From IMG/VR virus record IMGVR_UViG_3300049214_000101, positions 1-23,764 of that record: a stretch of 23,764 nucleotides of DNA. One strand, given 5' to 3'. This DNA comes from a virus. The position numbers and the translations under genes were made by a program. Positions 13,977 to 21,666 of this stretch are shown here, piece by piece. Within the stretch, counting starts at the first letter, position 1. Each line of letters opens with the position of its first letter. The notes beneath the pieces were generated by a model. The model saw only the letters and a list, made by a program, of their open reading frames with translations. It did not search any database and was not told the DNA's origin.

Positions 13977-15931
13977 TGGTTCACTGCCCTTTCAGCGTCG
14001 CGCCAGGTGACGCCCCAGCCGCCCTCCGACGCGAGAGGCAGGTCAGGACACCAGTCCAGGCGGACGGCACATTCGGTTTCCAGGTATTCGTCGAAGGCCG
14101 CGGCCTCGCGCTCGGGCACGCAGTAGTCCAGGCTGTCGTGCGTGGAGAGCCACGGCTCGTAGCCGGTGTGCTCCTTCACACGCACCGCGGTCTCGGTCAC
14201 GACGATCCGGCTTAGCGCCTGGCTCTCGTTCTCCGTCGCCTTGCCGCCATAGATGGTCCGCATACCATAGGGCCCGCGGTAGACCTTGGCCTTCTGGCTC
14301 TTGCCGTCCGGCATGCGAACGGTCTCATGCCGGATATCGGGGTAGGCGATGCACAGGCCGTTCGGCAGCCACAGGCAGCCGCGGCCCGGCACGACGCCGC
14401 GGAGCGGCGCATGCAGGGAGCTGGCGATGTGCAGCAGCCCCGTGCGGTTAGCGCGAGAGGTTGGCTGTCCATCGAAGGCCTTGCCGTATTGGATCATCCA
14501 CTCGAGCACGTCGTCGTTGGCGGCCCAGTAGGCAGGGATTTCAGGGTAGGCAACACGACGGTAGTGGGTGACGATCTTCTTGCACGCCTCAATGTCGAGG
14601 TCCAAAGACATGCCGCTGTTGCCGATGAACAGGGTGTGCCGCAGCTTCTCTGCCGCGGTCTGATACATTAGCTGGAGGACCGACACCTTACCGGCGAAGC
14701 GCTCTTTTTTGTCGGCCTTCGTGATGGTGCGCCCCAGCACGCCGCTGATGAACTCGCTATAGACATCACGCCCTTCCTCGAAGGCTATGAGGAGCGTGTT
14801 ACACCGCGCCATCCAGGCCACCATGCGGGCCTCGATCTGGCTGTAGTCGCGGTGGACGATCCGGTAGCCCGGCGGCGCCTCGGCCGCTTCTTTGATCATG
14901 CTGTCCCGCTGGACGTTCTGCCAGTTATACCCGCCGTCGCCGCTCAGGCGGTGCGTGTGGGCGCCGCTGAACTTCAGCGGGATCGGGGCCCACCCCTTGA
15001 CGCCGTCCGGCCACACGCGCTGTGCCAGCTCCAGCATGGCGATGGTCCGCGTCTCCTCAATGGTGGACTTCACGCCTAAGCGGGCGGCGAGGATAGCCTG
15101 AACTTCAAGCGGTTGGTCCGGGTCGCTGCACAGCTCCTTGAAGGCCCGGTCGTTCTTGGCGATGGCCGGGATCATCTCGCCCGTCGTGGGCGAGAGCTTC
15201 ATCGGCACCTCGACACCATTAGACTCTAAGAGTGCTTTGAACTTGATGTTGCTCGAAAACACGCTGCGGTCGATACCGTTGACGTTGGCCATGATCGCCG
15301 CCTGCCTGGCGCGCACCGCGCCCAGGTGCGCCAGCAGCTTTCCTTCATTCAGCGTGACTTGCGGGGTGATGAACATCCGCTGCACGAGGTCGACCACCGG
15401 CAGCTCCCGCTTCGGGAACCGCTCCTGAAACCGCAGGAAAATGTCGAAGCATAACGCGTTGTCATTAAGGCAGTATTTGATATATTCGTTCAGCTCCCAG
15501 GGCGTGAAGTCGGCGAGGCGCTTGCCGGCCGCCCGGACCACCTCGTCCGTCTTCGCGCCGAGGCCCAGATACTCCGCGACCGCCTTGAGCGATGACTTGC
15601 CAGTGACCGCATGGGTCAGCGCGCGGGCCATGCTCAGCGTGTCGAGGTATAGTTTCGGTGCCCTACCGTAGTGCCATAATGCGATCGCGCCGTCGAACCG
15701 CATGTTGTGCGACAGCAACGCGGCGCGGCCCCAATCAATATGCCTGAAGCGATACGCGACGGCTTCGTGTCCGACGAAGGCCTGGTTGTCGCCGTCGCGG
15801 CCTTCCTTGACCGCGCACATGATCGTCTCGAAACGAGCGTCGAGGATGTAGTCGACCTCGCGCTGAACCGACAATGAATACTTGTCAGCCGGATCATAGA
15901 ACGTCTCGAAATCGATCGCGACAACGGCCAT
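13973..15931 (-). CDS. Family A DNA polymerase with 3'-5' exonuclease
   Basis: The protein has 652 residues, the replicative polymerase. Exonuclease motifs: IDFET (D7, E9), SHNMRFD (N76, D80) and YCLND (Y153, D157). Polymerase motif A is RDYSQIEAR (361-369, D362); motif B is RFAGKVSVLQLMY (R411, K415, Y423); motif C is THDSLD (H598, D599). S600 replaces the Glu usual in the HDE triad. Motif B ends YQ where many relatives have YG. The start is ATG 15931, overlapping the previous TGA by one base (TGATG); 13 extra upstream codons are open but lie inside the preceding gene. Length fits phage enzymes carrying only the exonuclease and polymerase domains. Two dispersed palindrome matches (14555-14565, 15662-15672) fall inside. 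Confidence 0.95.
   Translation of the reverse strand: MAVVAIDFETFYDPADKYSLSVQREVDYILDARFETIMCAVKEGRDGDNQAFVGHEAVAYRFRHIDWGRAALLSHNMRFDGAIALWHYGRAPKLYLDTLSMARALTHAVTGKSSLKAVAEYLGLGAKTDEVVRAAGKRLADFTPWELNEYIKYCLNDNALCFDIFLRFQERFPKRELPVVDLVQRMFITPQVTLNEGKLLAHLGAVRARQAAIMANVNGIDRSVFSSNIKFKALLESNGVEVPMKLSPTTGEMIPAIAKNDRAFKELCSDPDQPLEVQAILAARLGVKSTIEETRTIAMLELAQRVWPDGVKGWAPIPLKFSGAHTHRLSGDGGYNWQNVQRDSMIKEAAEAPPGYRIVHRDYSQIEARMVAWMARCNTLLIAFEEGRDVYSEFISGVLGRTITKADKKERFAGKVSVLQLMYQTAAEKLRHTLFIGNSGMSLDLDIEACKKIVTHYRRVAYPEIPAYWAANDDVLEWMIQYGKAFDGQPTSRANRTGLLHIASSLHAPLRGVVPGRGCLWLPNGLCIAYPDIRHETVRMPDGKSQKAKVYRGPYGMRTIYGGKATENESQALSRIVVTETAVRVKEHTGYEPWLSTHDSLDYCVPEREAAAFDEYLETECAVRLDWCPDLPLASEGGWGVTWRDAERAVNQ
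14555..14565. promoter_or_regulatory. Weak dispersed palindrome match (ACGACGGTAGT)
   Basis: One arm mismatch that breaks the 9-bp core; flanks kept. Inside the polymerase gene; could be chance. Confidence 0.35.
15662..15672. promoter_or_regulatory. Dispersed palindrome site (CCTACCGTAGT)
   Basis: One arm mismatch, core intact, flanks kept. In the exonuclease part of the polymerase gene. Confidence 0.55.
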
Positions 15932-16692
15932 CAGAACTTTCGATCGTTGGGGAACGTCTCGTAGCCCCAACCCACGAGCAGGATAGTGCCCGGAGTATGC
16001 TCGTAGTTATCAAGAAGCATACCCCCTGCCAAGACGACTTCCGTTGCTTTCATCACATCTGCAAAAGATGTAATGAGCTGGCTAGGCGGCGCAAAGGGCG
16101 TGAGGTTCTTCGGCACGTTGCGAAACCTCGGTATCCACTCACGATCTTCCACCAATGTAGCGAGCATAGGCCAGCCTGCTACTACATGTGCCGTAGTCTC
16201 GAACCTATCCAGCACCTTTTCGACGGTGCCATTGACAACCTCTTCCAGCCGCCTCGCCTTGACGAAGTTGTTCACCCAATCAACCAGTGCTACGCGGTCG
16301 CTATGATCGAGTGCCTGCCAGTTGCACTGCGCGAAGCATTCGTCCCCGCTGTCGTAGTCGCGGAAGCGATAGGTCGACCGCATGATGAACACTTTCTGCG
16401 GCAACTCCAGGTTCACGGCGATCCCGCGCTTCAACCCAGGGAACAGGGCGTCGTCGCGCTTTATGCGCAGCGACACGCACGCACTCTTCGGCAAGTCCTG
16501 CACGCCCGCCGCCTCGAGCCGGACCATGGACGCGTAGGCGTCCTCGCTGACCAGGAGCGACTGGATTTGCGCCGTGGTCAGCGGGAAGTTGGCACGAGCG
16601 TAGCTGGTGCGCCGGCTTGCGATCGCCGCAGCGCGCCGCTTAATGTGTTCACGGATCGCGCTGTTGGGTTTGCCAAGTTTGTAGTTGGGCAT
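15931..16692 (-). CDS. Unknown 253-residue protein between VWA and polymerase genes
   Basis: The ATG lies seven bases after the VWA gene stop and the TGA overlaps the polymerase ATG, so this gene is embedded in the replication operon. The N-terminal 45 residues are basic and helical (SAIREHIKRRAAAIASRRTSYARAN is interrupted by small residues). The middle (about 65-135) seems strand-rich (SACVSLRIKRDDALFPG, AVNLELPQKVFIM). The rest is helical with a hydrophobic C-terminal part (GTILLVGWGYETF). Base composition is lower in GC in its 3' third than in the neighbours. I see no known motif; coupling with the polymerase suggests, but does not prove, a replication role. Confidence 0.75.
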   Translation of the reverse strand: MPNYKLGKPNSAIREHIKRRAAAIASRRTSYARANFPLTTAQIQSLLVSEDAYASMVRLEAAGVQDLPKSACVSLRIKRDDALFPGLKRGIAVNLELPQKVFIMRSTYRFRDYDSGDECFAQCNWQALDHSDRVALVDWVNNFVKARRLEEVVNGTVEKVLDRFETTAHVVAGWPMLATLVEDREWIPRFRNVPKNLTPFAPPSQLITSFADVMKATEVVLAGGMLLDNYEHTPGTILLVGWGYETFPNDRKF

Positions 16693-16699
16693 TGGTTGG

Positions 16700-17989
16700 T
16701 TATCCCTTCACCTGAATGCGAACGGTGTCACCGAATGGCGCCGCGCCGTCCTCGATGCTGGCCCAGACGACGGGGTAATCCGGCGCCGTGTCTGGGAACG
16801 AGCCGCGCAGGTCGGTGAGGTAGATCGCGGCCTCCGGCTTGATCTGCTCCCGCTCGAGGTATTCAAAGAACGGCTCGAACCGCGTGCCGCCGCCGCCCTT
16901 GACCGGCGCGCTCAGGATGTCCGAGAGGTCGTCAAGCGACGACGCCTCGCGCACCCGCTTCACCTCCGCGTCGACCTCGATCATGACGATCCGCTTCGGC
17001 CGGATGTCCTGGAGGATACCGCCCACTTCCGCGAAGAAGGCCTCGAGTGCTTTGGGGCTGGCATAGATCGAGCCGGAGGTATCGATCGCCACCGCGACGG
17101 TGTCAGCGCCGTGGCCGCGCCGGCCCGGCGTGATGATGATCGGGTTCAGCGCCAGGCGCCGGCGGTTCGGCCGGTCCCAGGTCTCCTTGCGGCTGCCGAT
17201 CTTGCCGGTGAGGAGTAGCCGGATATGCTCGGCCCAGTCGATCTGGGGCTCCAGCATCTCCTCGACGCGCTTCGCCATGCTGTCGCTCAGCTTGCCTGCG
17301 GCCTTGGCCACGGCCGCTGCGCGGGCGATCGCTTCCTTGAACTCGCTCTCGGTCGGCAGGTCCTCCTGCCCGGTGACCGGGTCGACCGGCGGCTCGAGCA
17401 CCTCGTCCATGTGGCCGCCGTCGGCGTCCGCAGTCTTGTCGCGCTGCGCGCCCTTCGGGCTCTTCGAGGACTGGCCGAACGTCGAGCCCTGGTTCGGACC
17501 ACCCCCGCCGCCCGGCGGCCTGGTCTTGTATTTCCGCTCGTAGACTTCCTCGGCGATGTCGTTGCCGTCCACGTCCTGCGCAAACAGCCAGCTTGGGTTC
17601 ATGCTGCCGACGCCTTCGTCCAGCAGGTTCGCGTTGATCACATAGTCGGCGCACTCGTTGAAGGTAGCGCACTCGTAAGGATGACTGCCGATCGTGCCTT
17701 CCTTCGCGTGGTGCTTCATGCGCTGCGGGTGCTTGCAGATCACATGTTCGACTTCATGGGCGTAGACGAAAACACCCTCGGAAATCCTGAGAGTCTGCAT
17801 GTAGTTCGGGTTCAGGAAGATGTTGCGTCCGTCAGTCGCCGCAGTCTTCACTCCCGTAGTGAAAACCTCGTTCATTTCGGCGTAGAAATAATGCGCGTAA
17901 AACGGGCATGCGGCCATGAAGCCGATGCGCATCGTCTCGAGTTTTTCCTTCTGCTCATAGGTCAGCTCGACGGGTTCGAATTTTGTCAT
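16700..17989 (-). CDS. Metallopeptidase-like plus VWA domain protein (DUF2201 type)
   Basis: The protein has 429 residues. The N-terminal part carries HEVEH (78-82), a zinc-peptidase motif, followed by NECADYVIN (111-119), which supplies possible third ligands. A Gly/Pro-rich acidic linker spans about 158-212. The C-terminal VWA-like domain has the metal-ion adhesion site DTSGS (303-307), GGGGTRF (T369) and TDLRG (D393). This matches the DUF2201-type proteins that work with MoxR AAA+ ATPases in bacteria; a MoxR-like gene lies about 2.5 kb upstream in the same transcript. The pair is thought to remodel protein or metal complexes; in a phage the target is unknown. The palindrome variant at 17999-18009 lies 10 bp before the ATG, and another is inside (17850-17860). 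Confidence 0.88.
   Translation of the reverse strand: MTKFEPVELTYEQKEKLETMRIGFMAACPFYAHYFYAEMNEVFTTGVKTAATDGRNIFLNPNYMQTLRISEGVFVYAHEVEHVICKHPQRMKHHAKEGTIGSHPYECATFNECADYVINANLLDEGVGSMNPSWLFAQDVDGNDIAEEVYERKYKTRPPGGGGGPNQGSTFGQSSKSPKGAQRDKTADADGGHMDEVLEPPVDPVTGQEDLPTESEFKEAIARAAAVAKAAGKLSDSMAKRVEEMLEPQIDWAEHIRLLLTGKIGSRKETWDRPNRRRLALNPIIITPGRRGHGADTVAVAIDTSGSIYASPKALEAFFAEVGGILQDIRPKRIVMIEVDAEVKRVREASSLDDLSDILSAPVKGGGGTRFEPFFEYLEREQIKPEAAIYLTDLRGSFPDTAPDYPVVWASIEDGAAPFGDTVRIQVKG
17850..17860. promoter_or_regulatory. Weak dispersed palindrome match (ACTCCCGTAGT)
   Basis: One arm mismatch in the core; flanks kept. Inside the VWA gene, 139 bp from another copy. Confidence 0.35.
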
Positions 17990-17998
17990 TGTGTTCCC

Positions 17999-18009
17999 AC
18001 TACTGTAGT
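17999..18009. promoter_or_regulatory. Dispersed palindrome variant (ACTACTGTAGT) before the VWA gene
   Basis: Both arms are perfect and only the centre base differs. It lies 10 bp before the ATG of the VWA gene, close to or over its ribosome binding region. Confidence 0.6.
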
Positions 18010-18013
18010 TGTG

Positions 18014-18244
18014 TTATCGTCCGGGCCAGCTTTCTGCGGGCCGCGCCTCTTTGTCGAGGCGGTTACGCTCCTCGATCACGCTTGTTGCAACAGCGATAGC
18101 GTCGAGCAAGTTATCCGCTCGACGCGCGCGCCCCGAAATATCTTGGGCATCTATGATGTATTGGCCGCCAGAGTAGTCGACAAATACCGTAAAGCCGTCG
18201 ACAGTTACGTCATAGTGGCCATACGCGACCTGTTTTACTTCCAC
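18014..18244 (-). CDS. Unknown 76-residue protein
   Basis: I chose GTG 18244, preceded by GAGG at five bases; the longer open frame lies over the previous gene. The N-terminus reads MEVKQVAYGHYDVTVDGFTV and continues as an apparent beta sheet (FVDYSGGQYIIDAQDI), then a helix (ADNLLDAIAVATSVIEERNRL). This looks like a compact beta-alpha fold of a small phage accessory protein. It starts eight bases after the preceding stop and precedes the VWA gene by 24 bp, so it lies inside the MoxR-associated stretch. No family is recognised. Confidence 0.75.
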   Translation of the reverse strand: MEVKQVAYGHYDVTVDGFTVFVDYSGGQYIIDAQDISGRARRADNLLDAIAVATSVIEERNRLDKEARPAESWPGR

Positions 18245-18251
18245 CCCACCC

Positions 18252-19151
18252 TCACAAACTCCAGGCGTCCAGTTTCCCCACGAGCGACGCCGCGCCGGTC
18301 GCCACGTTCGCACGCACCTCGGGTTTCTTCCGCAGCTCCTCGGGCGTGATCGCCTGCATGAGCGCCTCGATGTCGGCAGCGACCTCGGCCGCGCGGTGAT
18401 CGCCCGCCACATTCCAGCCGCGCACCAGGCCTGCCAGCTCGGCCACGGCCTCGACGGTGCCCTTCTGGAACTTCGCCTCCGGGTCGGCCAGGCGCTCAGC
18501 CAGCAGGCTCACGCGCGCCCTGACCTCGGACCAGACATGCTCCATAGCAGTGGAGAGCATGGCCGTGTGCCGCCGCTCGAGGCTCTGCCTGAGCTTGGCC
18601 GCGGTCGCCGGCGGCAGCATGTTGAACCCCGCCTTATCCGGCACCGGCTCGATCGAGAAGTTGATGCGGAACATCCGGCGCAGATCGTCCGTCGTCGGAT
18701 AGTCCTCGGGTTTGGCCATGCCCGCCAGATTGGTCCGGGCGAGCGCGCTGTCGGCCGGATAGCTGTCGAGGAAGGCGTCCAGCTTCTCCATCGCGATGCG
18801 TCGCCGCCCGGCGATCGCGCCCATGTAGCGATCGAACAGCGCGTTCGGCAGCAGCCGGGCGCCGCGCTGGCGCTCCGCGTGCGGGTCGCTGACCCAGGGC
18901 AGCGTCAGCTCGTAATGCATGCTGCGGATCGCGGCATAGGCGCTGCGCACGTCCTTCAGCGCGCCATCGGCACCGGACATCAGGTTCTTGACCACGCGGC
19001 CCGCGTTCCCCACGGCGCCGGCGTCGGCCTTGACTTTGTCCATGAGCGCTCGGTCGCTGCGCTCGCCGCCCCAGACCGCGATCTGGATGTCTGCCAGCAC
19101 GGCCGTGTCGCGGACGGCCTCCGTGATGTCCTGAGCGATATGCGCGTCCAA
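18252..19151 (-). CDS. MoxR-associated helical protein, possibly DUF3150-like
   Basis: The start is TTG 19151, with GAGGAG nine bases upstream, 28 bp after the ligase stop. The 299-residue protein is mostly helical. It contains a central LLPNALFDRYMGAI stretch, then AMEKLDAFLDSYP, KPEDYPTTDDLRRMFRINF and EPVPDKAGFNMLP. That order (long helices, DYP, F-rich segment, PVP) resembles proteins usually found with MoxR and VWA genes in phages and integrative elements (DUF3150 style). Homology is suggested by pattern and context, not proven. It could be an adaptor or substrate of the MoxR/VWA pair. The dispersed palindrome at 19163-19173 overlaps the upstream edge of the ribosome binding site, so a bound protein could affect expression here. 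Confidence 0.7.
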   Translation of the reverse strand: MDAHIAQDITEAVRDTAVLADIQIAVWGGERSDRALMDKVKADAGAVGNAGRVVKNLMSGADGALKDVRSAYAAIRSMHYELTLPWVSDPHAERQRGARLLPNALFDRYMGAIAGRRRIAMEKLDAFLDSYPADSALARTNLAGMAKPEDYPTTDDLRRMFRINFSIEPVPDKAGFNMLPPATAAKLRQSLERRHTAMLSTAMEHVWSEVRARVSLLAERLADPEAKFQKGTVEAVAELAGLVRGWNVAGDHRAAEVAADIEALMQAITPEELRKKPEVRANVATGAASLVGKLDAWSL

Positions 19152-19162
19152 TAGTAATCTCC

Positions 19163-19173
19163 TCTACGGTAGT
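19163..19173. promoter_or_regulatory. Dispersed palindrome site (TCTACGGTAGT) over a ribosome binding site
   Basis: One arm mismatch, flanks kept. On the minus strand it runs into GAGGAG, the ribosome binding site of the 299-residue TTG-start gene. Confidence 0.65.
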
Positions 19174-19179
19174 GCGGCG

Positions 19180-20091
19180 TTATTCCGCCGCGTCCATATC
19201 CCGCTCGTCCCTGAACCCGACGAAAACGGGATGACGCGGCCGGTCGACAGACCCAACCTCGAAATAGGTCAGCCTGACCGGCTCGGCGTTGTTCACGAGC
19301 GCATAGCGATCGCGCCAGAAGTCCAGGCGCTGCTGCTCGCTGAACCCGGTGCCGACATTGAACTCGACATCCTTGAACGGGCCGGTGAGCCCGCGCACGA
19401 CGAGCGCGCCGAGGGCGTTCGTCCCGACCATTCCTGACTGAGCGGTCGAACGAGCAGTTCGGCCTAGCTCATTCTGGAATGCCCCATTATTGTTGTGCAT
19501 CCGCTCCTCGAAGCCGATGACGACTGCCTCCATATCCGAGACGCGCTTCACCTTGAGGAGCCCTTGTTCCTTCGCGGTCGATCGGCCCTCCTTATAGGTG
19601 CCGTTCGGATCGCGGATCATCACGCCCTCGTAGCCGTCCACAAGCGCCGCTTCCTCGAAGGCATTCAGGCCGTCCATCCCGTAGATGAGCGTCTGAGGCA
19701 GACTCCGGGCGCGGACCGGCAGGTTGATGGTCTCGACGACACGCAGGCGGGTGCGGTAGGGCGTGTTCGTCGGTGCGCAGTGAACGTCGAAGACATGGAA
19801 CGCGAAGTCCACGCCTGTCTTGTGCGCTGCCATGACGTGCTGCGTGGTGACATTGAACACGTCCTTCGCGTTCGCCGGCCCGACGGTGAACTCGCCGTCC
19901 AGGCCCTCCAGCGCCGAATACATCGCCGCCCAGACCTGGATTTCCAGGTTGGGCAGTGGCTTCATCGACCTCGACATTGCCACACCATTATGGATAGTGG
20001 CGCGGATACCGTCGATCTTGACGGAGGCGAAGACGGGGAACCGCAGGATATCGAAGTCAGCCGGCGCCGCGAGCATGGGTTTGAAGACCAT
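19180..20091 (-). CDS. ATP-dependent DNA ligase
   Basis: The protein has 303 residues and seals nicks in DNA after replication or repair. Motif I KIDGIR carries the adenylated Lys (K25) and R30. Motif III is LDGEF (64-68), motif IIIa is HVFDVH (99-104), motif IV is EGVMIRD (155-161), and motif V LLKVK has K180 and K182. Residues about 183-303 form the OB-fold domain (VVIGFEE and following). This is the minimal two-domain form typical of phages. GAGG lies six bases before the ATG. It lies between the MoxR-like and VWA genes in the same direction, an odd interruption of that module. Confidence 0.95.
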   Translation of the reverse strand: MVFKPMLAAPADFDILRFPVFASVKIDGIRATIHNGVAMSRSMKPLPNLEIQVWAAMYSALEGLDGEFTVGPANAKDVFNVTTQHVMAAHKTGVDFAFHVFDVHCAPTNTPYRTRLRVVETINLPVRARSLPQTLIYGMDGLNAFEEAALVDGYEGVMIRDPNGTYKEGRSTAKEQGLLKVKRVSDMEAVVIGFEERMHNNNGAFQNELGRTARSTAQSGMVGTNALGALVVRGLTGPFKDVEFNVGTGFSEQQRLDFWRDRYALVNNAEPVRLTYFEVGSVDRPRHPVFVGFRDERDMDAAE

Positions 20092-20133
20092 AGGGTGCCT
20101 CAGTTGCTTTTAGGGTGACTCAGAACGACGTTT

Positions 20134-20289
20134 CTAACGATTACAGGTGCTTACGCTGTGGAGCATACCATCGTGGAAAAAGTCGTAGGCTTTCAGAGGC
20201 CCTTCCGTAGGCACTACGTCAGCAACAGCTACGCCCAAGAACAGGACGATGAGCATAGCTACGCCGAGCACGGCTATACTTGCGCGCAT
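20134..20289 (-). CDS. Small secreted or membrane protein with signal peptide (51 residues)
   Basis: The N-terminus MRASIAVLGVAMLIVLFLGV is a textbook signal sequence: one Arg, a long hydrophobic core, then AVAD, a good signal peptidase I site after Ala23. The mature part would have 28 residues with one Cys near the end (SVSTCNR). Alternatively the hydrophobic core stays as a single membrane anchor. The ribosome binding site is poor (GGAC at about nine bases). It is 42 bp upstream of the ligase gene. Small membrane proteins in phages often affect lysis, superinfection or host membrane functions; which applies here cannot be told. The hydrophobic profile and position between two genes of the same strand support it. 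Confidence 0.5.
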   Translation of the reverse strand: MRASIAVLGVAMLIVLFLGVAVADVVPTEGPLKAYDFFHDGMLHSVSTCNR

Positions 20290-20326
20290 TTTGAGACAGT
20301 CCGTTTGAAGGGTTGAAAATACTACG

Positions 20327-20350
20327 TCATCACGATTCGGGTAGTGATGA
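20327..20350. other. 7-bp hairpin, possible terminator
   Basis: TCATCAC (20327-20333) pairs with GTGATGA (20344-20350) across ten bases. On the plus strand it is followed by TTTT; on the minus strand, the direction of the genes, the run after it is CGTAGTATTTTC. Its role is uncertain. Confidence 0.4.
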
Positions 20351-20364
20351 TTTTGTAATCCTAA

Positions 20365-20389
20365 CCGGCCGGATTAGCACACCGGCCGG
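20365..20389 (-). terminator. GC-rich hairpin downstream of the MoxR-like gene
   Basis: CCGGCCGG occurs at 20365-20372 and 20382-20389 with nine bases between; the repeats are self-complementary and form an 8-bp all-GC stem. It lies 53 bp after the stop of the MoxR-like gene. No U tract follows, so it could also be an mRNA stabilising or processing structure. Confidence 0.5.
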
Positions 20390-20441
20390 CTGGCATTACG
20401 AAATCAGCCAAAAATGGGACGGCCTGACGCCGAGGGTGGCC

Positions 20442-21611
20442 TTAGCTCCGGCTCGCGATCAGCAGCTTGCTGTTCTTGATGATCCAATCCGAGAAGCCCT
20501 TCTCGTTGACGATCTGCGCCGCGCGGTCCTTCTGCGCCGTGATCGCCCGCACGGTGAGCACCTGCATCTCGGTCGAGAGCCGCTTGATGTAGGTCATCAC
20601 CTTGCCGGCGTTCTTGTCGGTAACGTTGTGTGCCAGCATGTATCCGCACACCATCTGCGCGTCCCGGTTGGGCGGCAGCCTGGCGGTCGCCGGGTCCTTC
20701 TCGATCTCGCTGATGTCCGGCAGCTCGTCGTTGAACTTGAGATGGGTGAAATACTGCGCCGCGCTGCCGGCGCCGATCCAGCCTGCGCACACCTCCCTCG
20801 CGATCGCGTCGGTCGGCATGATGCCACGCGCCGCCTCGTCCTCGGTGCGCAGTGCCTGCAAGTCCTTATCCATCAGGCACAGGGTTCGCGGCGTGCAGAA
20901 CGGGTCGGTGCCAGCCGGCACGGCGTCCTGGAAGACGATGTCCGGGTTCTTCTGGGCGAAAGACATGGTCAGGTAATGCGGCCGCTGGTGCGGCATCTGC
21001 GCGTTCGCCCACGACAGCCACGCCGGTAGGCTTGGATCAACCGAGAGCCGGCAGCGCCTGTTCACGATGAACATCAGCTCGCGCATGACGCCCGATCGGT
21101 CCTTGGTGCGGTTCCCCGCAGCGACGACGCGCCATCCCTTCGGCAGCCTGGCCGTGCCGACCTGGCCCTTGTAGAGCAGCTCGGCCGCCGGCTTCTTCAC
21201 GTCATCCTCAGCCTGGGCGAACTCATCGAGGAACAGGATGCCGACACGCGGCACGTCACCCTCGAACCCGCCTGGCTCGTGGCGCTTGCCGTCCGGCGTG
21301 AAGACGGTGGTGTTGCCCTTGACGGGCATCCAGGGCGGCAGGCTGAACACGGTGTCCAGGCCGCCGGCCGTGGTCTTCACAGGCAGCATGAAGCCACGCA
21401 CGTCGACGCTCGAGATGGTGGCCAGCATGAAGGTGACGATGCCGACGGGCTCGTTGAGCGCCTGAGCCAGTTCCTGCGCGACCTGCTCGGTGGCGTCGGA
21501 CTTGCCCAGACCGGGCCCCGACTCAAGATACATGCCATTGGCGCGGTCGCCATGGGCAAGCGCGGTCTTGTGGGTGCGCAGCAGCACACCCTTCGCCATG
21601 TTGATATCCAC
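20442..21611 (-). CDS. MoxR-like AAA+ ATPase
   Basis: The protein has 389 residues, with GTG start at 21611. It shows Walker A SGPGLGKS (31-38), Walker B ILFLDE (125-130) and sensor 1 AAGNR (164-168, N167), within a MoxR/CobS-style core (FEGDVPRVGILFLDEFAQA, LLYKGQVG). The C-terminal 170 residues are helical and should form the lid and partner-binding region. MoxR ATPases act as chaperones with VWA-domain partners; such a partner with a peptidase motif lies at 16700-17989 in the same transcript. The targets in phage infection are unknown. A degenerate palindrome (ACTATTGTAGT at 21626-21636) lies 15 bp before the start, and GGGAA lies downstream of it as a weak ribosome binding site. Confidence 0.88.
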   Translation of the reverse strand: MDINMAKGVLLRTHKTALAHGDRANGMYLESGPGLGKSDATEQVAQELAQALNEPVGIVTFMLATISSVDVRGFMLPVKTTAGGLDTVFSLPPWMPVKGNTTVFTPDGKRHEPGGFEGDVPRVGILFLDEFAQAEDDVKKPAAELLYKGQVGTARLPKGWRVVAAGNRTKDRSGVMRELMFIVNRRCRLSVDPSLPAWLSWANAQMPHQRPHYLTMSFAQKNPDIVFQDAVPAGTDPFCTPRTLCLMDKDLQALRTEDEAARGIMPTDAIAREVCAGWIGAGSAAQYFTHLKFNDELPDISEIEKDPATARLPPNRDAQMVCGYMLAHNVTDKNAGKVMTYIKRLSTEMQVLTVRAITAQKDRAAQIVNEKGFSDWIIKNSKLLIASRS

Positions 21612-21625
21612 GGTGATGTTTTCCC

Positions 21626-21636
21626 ACTATTGTAGT
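21626..21636. promoter_or_regulatory. Dispersed palindrome variant (ACTATTGTAGT) before the MoxR-like gene
   Basis: One arm mismatch plus a different centre base, with flanking C and G kept. It lies 15 bp upstream of the GTG start. Confidence 0.5.
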
Positions 21637-21666
21637 GATTGTGAAGGTTAGTTTGGTGGAGACTTG

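Larger units (their letters stand above)
20290..20441. other. 152-bp gap after the MoxR-like gene with hairpins and split half-sites
   Basis: No gene is seen here. The stretch holds a GC-only inverted repeat (20365-20389), a 7-bp hairpin (20327-20350) and separated palindrome half-sites ACTAC (20321-20325) and GTAGT (20341-20345). The part nearest the small membrane gene is A/T-richer, so a promoter for that gene or the ligase is possible, but I see no convincing -35/-10 pair. Confidence 0.6.

Noticed and set aside
17225-18349. 374-codon plus-strand frame opposite the VWA gene
   Set aside because: It spans three well-supported minus-strand genes and shows no domain-like sequence.
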